From positions 1-6,431 of the forward strand of contig DASCMO010000095.1 in the NCBI GenBank assembly GCA_036010965.1: 6,431 bases of DNA, given 5' to 3'. The notes beneath the pieces are model-generated. The model was not told the DNA's origin and did not search any database. It worked only from the letters and a program-made list of their open reading frames with translations. The stretch's first letter is position 1. Each line of letters opens with the position of its first letter. Made by a program: the position numbers and the translations under genes. This DNA is from GCA-2686265 sp036010965. GTDB taxonomy: Bacteria > Planctomycetota > UBA1135 > GCA-002686595. Shown here piece after piece: positions 1-6,431 of the stretch.

Positions 1-372
1 ATCAGGCGGGTGGGCGGCGTCATGCGGCTCGTGGTCATCGGTGGCTGGCGGGCAGGGGGATGAGGGCTGTACGCGCCCGGGCCCCCGCTCGTGAGGTGGA
101 CCGTCGCGGTTTCGTGTGCGCCCTCGCTCGCCCCGGGGCCTACGCGTGATGAGCGGGGCGGAAGCAGGGGGCGCACGCCTTCCTGCCGCAATACCCTACG
201 GGGGGCATCTTCCCACGCGCGTCGGCGGGGGACAAGCTACGAGGCTCACGGGCCAGCCCGAGGGTTCCTCGGACCCGGAATCCTTCACGTTGCAGGCTCA
301 CGGCCTCATCATGGGCACCGTACACGCCAGCGGACCCCGCACATCTCCGACACGAAGCCCCCCCTCGAACCC
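1..372. other. Upstream intergenic/leader region without a convincing gene
   Basis: I see no supportable gene here. The + frame starting at base 1 stays open for 20 codons with GC-rich third positions and stops with TGA at 61-63, so it could be the last codons of an upstream gene. On the - strand, ATG codons at 38-36 and 23-21 start an open frame running off the left edge, so a divergent gene is equally possible. Neither can be decided from so few codons. The frame of the first large gene continues open upstream to a GTG at 91, but residues encoded by 91-372 are rich in Arg, Pro, Ser and His with no domain pattern, as expected for untranslated GC-rich DNA. No clear -35/-10 pair or Shine-Dalgarno sequence was seen, although the promoter of the downstream gene pair should lie here. 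Confidence 0.5.
258..272. repeat. Short perfect inverted repeat in the leader of the first gene
   Basis: CCGAGG at 258-263 and CCTCGG at 267-272 are exact reverse complements separated by the three bases GTT. They could form a small GC-rich hairpin in RNA or a dyad operator in DNA. The site lies about 100 bp upstream of the ATG at 373. No T-run follows, so it does not look like an intrinsic terminator. In DNA this GC-rich, a 6-bp stem can arise by chance, so the sequence is certain but a function is not. Confidence 0.35.
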
Positions 373-3300
373 ATGCGCCCCCAGAAGGTTGCCGCGCTCA
401 TCGCGCTCATCGCCGTCATCGGAGCCCTGACCGTCGGGCTCCTCTTGCTCTTGCGTATCGATCCGCGCGGCGCGCGGCTCGCGGGCCCCGCGGCGCCCGC
501 CGCCCTCGATCCAGCGCAGCAGGTGGTCGAGGCGCCGGCTATCGGTGCTCCGTCGGCGCGCTCAGAACCGGAGGTCGAGCCCGCCGCGGGTGAGCGCTCG
601 CCGCTAGCCCGCGTCGCCCTCGCCGATCCCGATGTCACCCCCACGCCGGACGGTGGTGGCGCGCTGTTAGCCGGGCGCGTCGTCGGCTCCTTCGGCCAGC
701 CGGTGGCAGACGCGCGCGTCTTCGCCGCTCCGGCAGGGTTGGTGGCAGCCATCGACACCATGGGCGAAGACAATCCCTGGGCGTTCCGCCGCCGCAGCAC
801 GCAGAGCGCCTCCGATGGTCGCTTCGAGCTGCCGCTGGTGGGCAGCGGTGGGCAGGTTCAGATCGCCGTGCGCGCGCCCGGGTTCGCACCTCTGCGCGTC
901 CAGCGACGCTGCGGTGGAGTCCCGCCCTTCGATCTGGGCGACCTCGTCCTCGAGCCCAGCGTGCTGCTCTCGGGGCACGTGCTCGACTCCTCCGGGCGCG
1001 GTGTGACGGACGCAGAGCTCCACGCGGCGCCGATCGTGGGGCCCGAGGCCGTGCTCGTTCTCCAGGGTGCCCAGGGCACCTTGGTGGCGACCACCGACTC
1101 GGGCGGTGGCTTTCAACTCGACGAGCTGGCCGTCGGTCGTTACTCGATCGAGGTCCGTCACCCGGATCATCTCAGCGCGACCTTCGAGGGCGTGACGGAG
1201 GCGCCCGGCGAGGTGCGCGGAGGCATCGTCGTGATCCTCGTGCGGGGCGCCTCGATCAGCGGTCGCGTGGAGGGCATTCCTCCCGGGCAGCACGAGAGCT
1301 ACGTCGTGCACGCAGGCGCGACGGGATTCGGGGGCCTCGTGGGCGGCGAGGGCTTCGACCTCGGGCGTCGGACGGAGCTCGACCCCGATGGCAGCTTCCT
1401 CCTGCGCGGTCTGCATCCGGGGCGCGACGTGGGCTTGAAGGTGCTCGAGTCAAAGGGGGTCGGTCCCTTCGGGAATGCCCTCTCCGAGACCGTCGTCGCC
1501 ACCGGTGGTGATTCGGGCGTGGTGCTGCACCTCAAGAAGGGGCTGACTCTCTCCTTTCGAGCAGTCGAGGCCGACAGCGGGGAGCCGGTGAGTGACTTCG
1601 AGGTCGAGGTGGGCGCGCCCTGGCCCGAAGCCGTCCGGGACGCCGACGGCAAGCGCCTCTCACATCACCCCAAGGGCGTCTTTCGCCAGGAGGGTATCGA
1701 CGTTCAGGGCGGCGTCGACTCCGTCATCGTGCGCATCGGCTCCGACCGTCATCTGCCCTGGGAACAGAGCGTCCCCCTGCCCGCTGGCTGGGAGATCAAT
1801 CTGGGGACCATCCGCCTCGAGGCCGCACCGATGATCCGCGTGCGCGTGATCGACGCCGAGACGGGGGCCGGCGTCCGAGGCGCGCGCGTCACCTTGAGCG
1901 CTGCGGACCCCGACGGCGAGGGCCAGGGGATCTTCCGAGGGGCCGGCCCCCTCTTCGCCTCCGGCGGCGAGGCCCGGCGCGGTCGGACCGGCGCCGACGG
2001 GCGCGTCGTGCTGGCCGCGGTCGCCGACGGACCCTGCGTGTTGAAGGCCTCCCACAAGGCCTACGCCGATCACCCGGGCGAGGAGGTCGGACCCCAGGCC
2101 CCGGGCGCGGAGCACGTCCTGCGCCTCTCGCGCGGTGGGCGCGTCGACGTGCTCGTGCTCGAGGCCGACGGACAGCCGCGGGAAGGCGCCAGGGTCCGCC
2201 ATCTCGCTCCGGACACCTCCTCCTCGCCGTCCTCCGACTGGGGCGGCGGCGGCATGCGCACCACGGGCGAGGACGGTCGCGTGGCCTACACGAACCTGGC
2301 CGTCGGCGAGCACCGCTTCCGCCTCGCGGCCGACGCGCGCCAGGGTGTGGGCGGCTTCGTGGGCAATGCGACGATCGTGGTCGGCGAGACCGGGCCCGGC
2401 TTGGAAGAGGAGGGCTGGGAGGAGGTGACGGTGCTCGACGGGTCGGCACAGGAGTTGACCCTGGTCAGCGCGCAGCGCGGCAGCCTCACCGGACGGGTGA
2501 GCGAGGCTGGTCAGAGCCTGAGCGGTGCGCGCGTGTCCCTCGCTCCAGCCGATGGGGGCGATGACGGCCCGCACCGCCAGGCCCTCGCGTTCCTGGGCGG
2601 CGGAGGACAGCATGCGGAGACCGACGGGTCGGGCCTCTACGAGCTGGAGGAGATCGCCGTCGGCGACTACCTGCTGCGCGTCTCTCACGCCACGCGCACC
2701 ATGGTTTCGGAATTCGAGGTGCAGGTAAGCGCCTCCGCCGGCCGCTTCGACGTGGACCTGGACCTGGCTGTCATCGAGGGCCGCGTCACCGATGGCGAGG
2801 GAGACGGGCTGGTCGGTGCGCGCGTGGAGGTCAGTCGGTCAGCGCCGCAAGGGCGCGGCCGTGGGGTGCCCAGCACTCGGGTCATGAGCGTGTTCAGTGG
2901 GGGGCAGGTGGCCATCGGATCGGGATTGGACACTGCCGTGGCGACCACCGACGCCGAGGGCCGGTATCGCCTGAGGGGCGTGACGTCGGACGTGGACCTC
3001 GTGGTGAGAGCGAGCGTGGAGGGCCGCCAGCCGGGCCGCAGCGAGCCCTTGCGCCTCGGCGCGAACGAGGCCCGCTCGGAGGTCGATCTGGTCCTCGCAC
3101 TCGCAGGCGGGATCCGCCTGCGAGTGCTCGACGCCGCCGGCAATCCGGCGTCGTTCTGCATTGCGAAGGCCTCCTTCGTGGGGGAGACGGAGCTCGACGT
3201 GTCGGATGTCGATCGCTTCATCCAGGCCGGCGGCTCGGCCTTCCTGGATGGTCTGCGGCCCGGGCCCTGGGACGTGACGGCGCGTCCGGTAGGTTTCGGG

Positions 3301-3393
3301 AACTCGAACGGGGACTCCCCACCCGGGAGTGAGCCGCAGCGCGTTGAGGTGCACGAGGGAGAAGTTCGGGAGCTGGAAGTTAGGCTTCCCTGA
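373..3393 (+). CDS. Membrane-anchored protein with about nine carboxypeptidase regulatory-like modules
   Basis: The protein is 1006 residues long, complete, and of unknown specific function. Residues 6-27 form one hydrophobic segment behind R2 and K5 (signal anchor or uncleaved signal; no lipobox, no clear signal peptidase site). R28, R32 and R35 follow it, so the charge balance does not settle the topology. A low-complexity Ala/Pro/Glu linker runs to about 96. Nine beta-sandwich modules follow, to the C-terminus. Signature turns of the carboxypeptidase regulatory-like (transthyretin/Ig-like) fold include S147-D-G-R-F151, T241-D...G-F247, D337-P-D-G-S-F342, D542-G-R, E633-D-G-R636, T750-D...Y756 and T859-D-A-E-G-R-Y865. 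There are only three cysteines (180, 555, 929) and no catalytic domain. The start at ATG 373 is chosen because it puts the hydrophobic segment at the extreme N-terminus; the frame is open back to a GTG at 91, but that stretch looks non-coding. No strong Shine-Dalgarno precedes 373. A paralogue follows 50 bp downstream, probably in the same operon. A periplasmic or cell-surface scaffold or adhesion role is inferred only. Confidence 0.88.
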   Translation: MRPQKVAALIALIAVIGALTVGLLLLLRIDPRGARLAGPAAPAALDPAQQVVEAPAIGAPSARSEPEVEPAAGERSPLARVALADPDVTPTPDGGGALLAGRVVGSFGQPVADARVFAAPAGLVAAIDTMGEDNPWAFRRRSTQSASDGRFELPLVGSGGQVQIAVRAPGFAPLRVQRRCGGVPPFDLGDLVLEPSVLLSGHVLDSSGRGVTDAELHAAPIVGPEAVLVLQGAQGTLVATTDSGGGFQLDELAVGRYSIEVRHPDHLSATFEGVTEAPGEVRGGIVVILVRGASISGRVEGIPPGQHESYVVHAGATGFGGLVGGEGFDLGRRTELDPDGSFLLRGLHPGRDVGLKVLESKGVGPFGNALSETVVATGGDSGVVLHLKKGLTLSFRAVEADSGEPVSDFEVEVGAPWPEAVRDADGKRLSHHPKGVFRQEGIDVQGGVDSVIVRIGSDRHLPWEQSVPLPAGWEINLGTIRLEAAPMIRVRVIDAETGAGVRGARVTLSAADPDGEGQGIFRGAGPLFASGGEARRGRTGADGRVVLAAVADGPCVLKASHKAYADHPGEEVGPQAPGAEHVLRLSRGGRVDVLVLEADGQPREGARVRHLAPDTSSSPSSDWGGGGMRTTGEDGRVAYTNLAVGEHRFRLAADARQGVGGFVGNATIVVGETGPGLEEEGWEEVTVLDGSAQELTLVSAQRGSLTGRVSEAGQSLSGARVSLAPADGGDDGPHRQALAFLGGGGQHAETDGSGLYELEEIAVGDYLLRVSHATRTMVSEFEVQVSASAGRFDVDLDLAVIEGRVTDGEGDGLVGARVEVSRSAPQGRGRGVPSTRVMSVFSGGQVAIGSGLDTAVATTDAEGRYRLRGVTSDVDLVVRASVEGRQPGRSEPLRLGANEARSEVDLVLALAGGIRLRVLDAAGNPASFCIAKASFVGETELDVSDVDRFIQAGGSAFLDGLRPGPWDVTARPVGFGNSNGDSPPGSEPQRVEVHEGEVRELEVRLP
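661..3390 (+). repeat. Nine-module beta-sandwich array of the first protein
   Basis: These are hand-drawn module boundaries within the first protein, in residues: M1 97-196, M2 197-292, M3 293-390, M4 391-486, M5 487-589, M6 590-703, M7 704-799, M8 800-913, M9 914-1006. M1, M2, M3, M7 and M8 open with a G-[RH]-V strand, for example A100-G-R-V103, S200-G-H-V and E802-G-R-V805. Most carry a 'G-A-R-V' or similar strand about 10-15 residues later and a T-D-x-x-G-x-F/Y turn before 'G-x-Y-x-x-x-V'. M4 lacks the usual turn and M9 is a short, divergent terminal module. The modules differ strongly from one another, so this is an ancient domain array and not a recent DNA repeat. Boundaries may be off by several residues. 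Confidence 0.72.
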
Positions 3394-3443
3394 CGCGCTG
3401 AAGGGGGTCGCGGCGCTCGTGTAGAATTGAAGTTAGCACCACG
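3394..3443 (+). promoter_or_regulatory. Short intergenic gap with an AT-rich patch before the second gene
   Basis: Fifty bases separate the stop codon of the first gene from the ATG of the second. Most of the gap is GC-rich, but 3420-3436 is locally AT-rich and includes TAGAAT at 3422-3427, five of six matches to a bacterial -10 box. No good -35 partner sits 16-18 bp upstream (the best is CTGAAG at about 3398). GAAG at 3429-3432 is a weak possible ribosome-binding site 11 bases before the ATG. No hairpin followed by a T-run is present, so I see no terminator. The simplest reading is an operon in which the AT-rich patch keeps the start site unstructured; a weak internal promoter is the alternative. 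Confidence 0.25.
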
Positions 3444-6431
3444 ATGACCGTCAGCACTCGTAACCTGCTCCTGACCACAGCGGCCCTGGGCCTGCCGTTG
3501 GTGGTCTGGGCCGTCCTGTTGGGGATCTCGGGCGACCCCCCCGCGGCGGTCCTGGCTGCTGGCGGAGCCGGGGAGAACGGCGGCTCTGCGATCGCGCTTG
3601 GCCCCGGCGACCGCCCCGGACGCGACGAGGACGCGCACGCGGACGGCGCCGCCGATGCACGCGCACGGCGAGGCATCGACGCCCTCCCGACGCCCACCCA
3701 GGCTTCCGAGGCAGGGGACGGTGAGGTCGAGGACGCCTCCCAGCTCGTTGGGCGCGTGGTCACACGCCTGGGGGCGGCCGTGGCCGACGCGCGCGTCATC
3801 CTGCGTGAGTCCGAGTTCTGGCTCGCCTTGCCGGCCGACATCGAGGCCGCTGACACGCAGTGGGCTCAGGCGCTCCTGGGGGAGACCGTGACGGACGCGG
3901 AGGGCCGCTTCACCTTCGAGGACATCGAACCCGGGCTGCTTTCGATCGGCGTCCTCGCCGCAGGCTTCGCACCCCTCTCCCGCGGCGACCTGCGCGTCCC
4001 CGAGCACGAGCACTTCGACATGGGAACCCTACCCGTCGAGCGTGGGGTGCGCCTGCTGGGCAAGGTGGTCGATGCGAAGGGGCTTGGCGTCGGGGGTGTG
4101 CAAATCCTGCGCGCGATCACGCCCGCGGCGGGCAGCGTGCGCCTGGAGCTGCCCGGATTTGGCGCGCCGCTGGCGATGAGCGAGGACGACGGAGCGTTTC
4201 GTGTCGAGACCCTGGCGCCGGGTAACTGGCAGCTGATCTTCGACTCGCCCGATCACCGCGTCGTCGATGAACGTGGCAACACCGCTCCTGCAGGCACGAC
4301 CCACACGAACCTGGTCGTGCACCTCGACGAAGGCCTGACGATCACCGGTCGCCTGGAGGGGCTGGACCCCTCGAGCGTGGGTGGCGTGCGGATCACGGCG
4401 CGGCGCGCGGAGGACCAGCCGATGGGGGACGCGGATCTGATCGTGGGTGTCGAGCGCCATCGACCGCGGCACACCCTGGTGGAGGGGGACGGCGCCTTCC
4501 GCATCGCGGGCCTCGCTCCCGGGATGCAGTACTTGCTGACCGCGACCAGGCCCGCCGATCAGGATTCGGACCGCGAATGGAGGCGCCTGCGGGGCGTCGA
4601 GCGCGTGCACGCCCTGCCGGGTCCGCGCCGAGTGGTCCTGCGCTACGAGCCCTCGAGCACCGTGCGTCTGCGGGTCGTGGACAGCGCGGGTCTACCGCTG
4701 ACGCGCTTTGTGGCGAGGGTCGGAGGGCGGAGCGTGTCGGGGGACGGTGTCCTCGAGGATGAGGATGGCGAGGTGCTCGAGGAGCACGCCGATGGCCTGG
4801 TCGTCTTCGATCAGCTGCAGGTCAAGGAGGAGGGCAGTCGGGTCACGATGTCGGTCCACGCGCCCGGCTTTGGTGACTGGAGCGTGGAGGACGTTCTGAT
4901 TCGTCCGGGGGAAGAGCATGACCTCGGCGAGGCGACCTTGGAGCCAGCGTCGGAATTCGTGATCACCGTGGTGGACGATGCCCTCGGCAGTGCTCTGCCC
5001 GGGGCGCGCGTGGTCGTGGCTCCCGTGACCGACGGTCAGGATCTCAAGTACCTCTTGCGCCGCGACGAGGATCCGACGCCCTTCGGGGGTGAGGGGTTTC
5101 GCTGGGCCCGCAGCGGTGACGACGGCGTCGCGCGGGTCACGGTCCCCTTCTCGGGGGCCTGTCTCGTGGGCGCCTCTGTGAAGGGTTACCTCGACAGCGA
5201 TCCAGTGCGCGCCACGGCGCCCTCCGCCGGTGCTTCGACCCCGGTGGGGAAGGAGCTCACTGGCCTGGGGGATGTCGGCTCCGGAGCTGTGGAGCTGCGC
5301 CTGTCACGGGCTGCGCGGGTCGTCGTGGCTCTCGTCGATCCCGACGGCGTGGGCATCCAGGGCATGCCGGTGCGGCACGTGGCGGGCGAGGCGAACCGCA
5401 ACCGGGGCTTTCTGGGGAGACGCTCCGGGCCACCCAAGGACACGACCGACGAGCGCGGCGAGGTGGTCTTCGAGGAGCTCGCTCCCGGGCCGCACACCTT
5501 CACGGCGATGGACGCGGCGAGTTCGGGTAACGACCCCTTCGGCTGGTCCACCGATAGCGACTGGGAGCCGGACCCCGACACCGAGCGACGCGTGGAGCTG
5601 TCCAGCGGCGACGATCTGCGCATCACCCTGAATCTCCCGCGCCGCGGGAGCCTGCGCGGCGTCGTGCTGGAGCGCGGCGAGCCCCTGGCCGGCGCCCGGG
5701 CCCAGCTCTTGGGGATCGACGAGCAGGGTGAATCGTACTTCCTGGCGAGGATGGGCTCCCTGAACGAGAGCCCGACCGTCCGCCTCTCCACTCACGAAGG
5801 CCGGGTCGTCTTCGAGGGCTTCCCGGCGGGTCGTTACGGCCTGGTCATCAGTCATCCCGATCGACGCATGCCCCTGCGTTTTGATGTGGAGCTCAAGGAG
5901 CACCCGCGGGAGCGGCGCTTCGAACTGGGCCTGGCCACGATCGAGGGCCTGGTGGTCGGGGAGGACGGCCTCCCTCTCGCTGACCTCGGCGTTCGGGTCT
6001 CGATAGTTGATGGGGTGGGCCGCAACAGCTCCGGGGATTTCAAGATGACCCTCACCGAGGAGGAGGACGGCGACACCGACTACGACTACGAATCGGTGAC
6101 CGCCGACGGCGCGCGCACAGGACCCGATGGCCGCTACAAGCTGCGCGGGGTCGCGCCCGATGAGCCCCTGCTGCTGCAGGTCTGGGGTGACCTCGTCATC
6201 TCCGGGCAACGGGAGCTCGCTCCGCTTCAGCGAGACGAGACGACGCCGCACGAGGACTTCACCCTGGCGGCGGCCGGCTGCCTGCGGATCCGACTCGCCG
6301 GCGGCGCGGGCGGGGATCGGGCACGCTACACCGTCAAGCTCGCCCCCGCCCGGGGCGAGTCTGACAGTGTCCGTCTGCGTAGGGGGCAGACGCGCACCAA
6401 GAGTTCGCTGCTTCCCGGTGAGTGGGTCCTG
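3444..6431 (+). CDS. Second multi-module carboxypeptidase regulatory-like protein, 3' end outside window
   Basis: The frame is open for 996 codons from ATG 3444 to the last base, with no stop. An in-frame TAG at 3381-3383 and no ATG, GTG or TTG in frame between it and 3444 fix this start well. R6 precedes a hydrophobic segment at 8-28, followed by D31, consistent with a cytoplasmic N-terminus and an exported remainder; no lipobox is seen. A Gly/Ala/Asp linker runs to about 98, then nine modules follow in the same order as in the upstream protein. Signature turns include T150-D-A-E-G-R-F156, D248-D-G-A-F252, D349-G-A-F352, T668-D-E-R-G672 and P894-D-G-R-Y898. Acidic inserts occur at about 438-447 and 872-883. 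Only two cysteines are visible (573, 946). The last visible residues, L-L-P-G-E-W-V-L, match L-R-P-G-P-W-D-V at 961-968 of the upstream protein, which ends 38 residues later, so only a few dozen residues are probably missing. No enzyme domain is seen. An envelope or surface structural role is inferred. Confidence 0.87.
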   Translation, partial: MTVSTRNLLLTTAALGLPLVVWAVLLGISGDPPAAVLAAGGAGENGGSAIALGPGDRPGRDEDAHADGAADARARRGIDALPTPTQASEAGDGEVEDASQLVGRVVTRLGAAVADARVILRESEFWLALPADIEAADTQWAQALLGETVTDAEGRFTFEDIEPGLLSIGVLAAGFAPLSRGDLRVPEHEHFDMGTLPVERGVRLLGKVVDAKGLGVGGVQILRAITPAAGSVRLELPGFGAPLAMSEDDGAFRVETLAPGNWQLIFDSPDHRVVDERGNTAPAGTTHTNLVVHLDEGLTITGRLEGLDPSSVGGVRITARRAEDQPMGDADLIVGVERHRPRHTLVEGDGAFRIAGLAPGMQYLLTATRPADQDSDREWRRLRGVERVHALPGPRRVVLRYEPSSTVRLRVVDSAGLPLTRFVARVGGRSVSGDGVLEDEDGEVLEEHADGLVVFDQLQVKEEGSRVTMSVHAPGFGDWSVEDVLIRPGEEHDLGEATLEPASEFVITVVDDALGSALPGARVVVAPVTDGQDLKYLLRRDEDPTPFGGEGFRWARSGDDGVARVTVPFSGACLVGASVKGYLDSDPVRATAPSAGASTPVGKELTGLGDVGSGAVELRLSRAARVVVALVDPDGVGIQGMPVRHVAGEANRNRGFLGRRSGPPKDTTDERGEVVFEELAPGPHTFTAMDAASSGNDPFGWSTDSDWEPDPDTERRVELSSGDDLRITLNLPRRGSLRGVVLERGEPLAGARAQLLGIDEQGESYFLARMGSLNESPTVRLSTHEGRVVFEGFPAGRYGLVISHPDRRMPLRFDVELKEHPRERRFELGLATIEGLVVGEDGLPLADLGVRVSIVDGVGRNSSGDFKMTLTEEEDGDTDYDYESVTADGARTGPDGRYKLRGVAPDEPLLLQVWGDLVISGQRELAPLQRDETTPHEDFTLAAAGCLRIRLAGGAGGDRARYTVKLAPARGESDSVRLRRGQTRTKSSLLPGEWVL
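3741..6431 (+). repeat. Nine-module beta-sandwich array of the second protein, last module cut
   Basis: These are hand-drawn module boundaries within the second protein, in residues: M1 100-201, M2 202-297, M3 298-404, M4 405-503, M5 504-624, M6 625-735, M7 736-831, M8 832-945, M9 946 to the window edge. Each has a positional partner in the upstream protein. Examples are V-A-D-A-R-V and G-F-A-P-L in M1, I-x-G-R-[VL]-E-G in M3, [ND]-L-G-x-x-x-L-E at the end of M4, G-A-R-V plus a single cysteine in M5, and G-R-Y-[RK]-L-R-G-V in M8. The individual modules are too divergent for a recent internal duplication. Boundaries are approximate. Confidence 0.7.

Noticed and set aside
116..430. 104-codon + frame overlapping the leader and start of the first gene
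   Set aside because: Its composition is Arg/Ser/Pro-rich, it has no domain pattern, and it overlaps the better supported start at 373 in another frame.
709..720. 12-base palindrome GACGCGCGCGTC, repeated at 3786-3797
   Set aside because: Both copies encode the D-A-R-V strand of module 1 in the paired proteins. The palindrome is explained by shared protein sequence and GC-rich codon choice, so it need not be a regulatory or recombination site.
1660..2688. Open frame of 342 codons on the - strand
   Set aside because: It is antisense to modules 4-7 of the first gene. Absence of stops is explained by high GC, and no recognisable motif is encoded.
3381..3443. Possible intrinsic terminator between the two genes
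   Set aside because: I could not find a stable inverted repeat followed by a T-run; the G-run near 3403-3407 has no matching C-rich arm nearby.
2685..4013. Long open frame of 442 codons on the - strand
   Set aside because: It runs antisense across the end of the first gene, the gap and the start of the second. Its translation is low-complexity Arg/Ser/Pro-rich with no domain pattern, a usual by-product of GC-rich coding DNA.
5304..6251. Open frame of 315 codons on the - strand
   Set aside because: It is fully antisense to the second modular gene, whose + frame carries clear domain signatures; the antisense translation shows none.
373..6431. Peptidase activity suggested by the 'carboxypeptidase regulatory-like' domain name
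   Set aside because: Only the accessory beta-sandwich fold is present. No zinc-binding H-x-x-E type motif or catalytic domain was seen in either protein, and these modules commonly occur without a peptidase.

Overview
The window is GC-rich DNA (third codon positions mostly G or C) and holds two large genes in tandem on the + strand. They are separated by 50 bp and preceded by about 370 bp with no convincing gene. High GC, no clear Shine-Dalgarno sequences and very large multi-module proteins of the 'carboxypeptidase regulatory-like domain' kind suggest a Planctomycetota or Myxococcota genome. I lean to Planctomycetota, but this is a guess from style, because the window has no marker gene.

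Layout: 1-372 is a leader or intergenic region with a short perfect inverted repeat. Bases 373-3393 encode a complete 1006-residue protein. Bases 3394-3443 are a short gap containing a small AT-rich patch. From 3444 to the window end an open frame encodes at least 996 residues of a second protein whose stop lies outside the window.

Both proteins have the same plan: a short N-terminus, one hydrophobic segment (signal anchor or uncleaved signal peptide), a low-complexity Ala/Pro/Gly/Asp linker of about 70 residues, then about nine consecutive beta-sandwich modules of roughly 95-120 residues. Most modules carry the signature of the carboxypeptidase regulatory-like (CarboxypepD_reg, transthyretin/Ig-like) fold: G-R-V near the start, 'GA-R-V', then 'T-D-x-x-G-x-F/Y-x-L' and 'L-x-P/V-G-x-Y'. 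The modules align one-to-one in order between the two proteins, with matching module lengths and idiosyncratic residues. The pair therefore looks like an old duplication of a whole nine-module gene. No catalytic domain, sorting tag or lipobox is visible, so the likely role is structural or adhesive at the cell envelope. The actual function and partners are unknown.

I did not find a recognisable new enzyme system, RNA gene, CRISPR array or mobile element. The main point of interest is the co-linear pair of modular surface proteins, whose second member is easily missed because it has no stop codon in the window.
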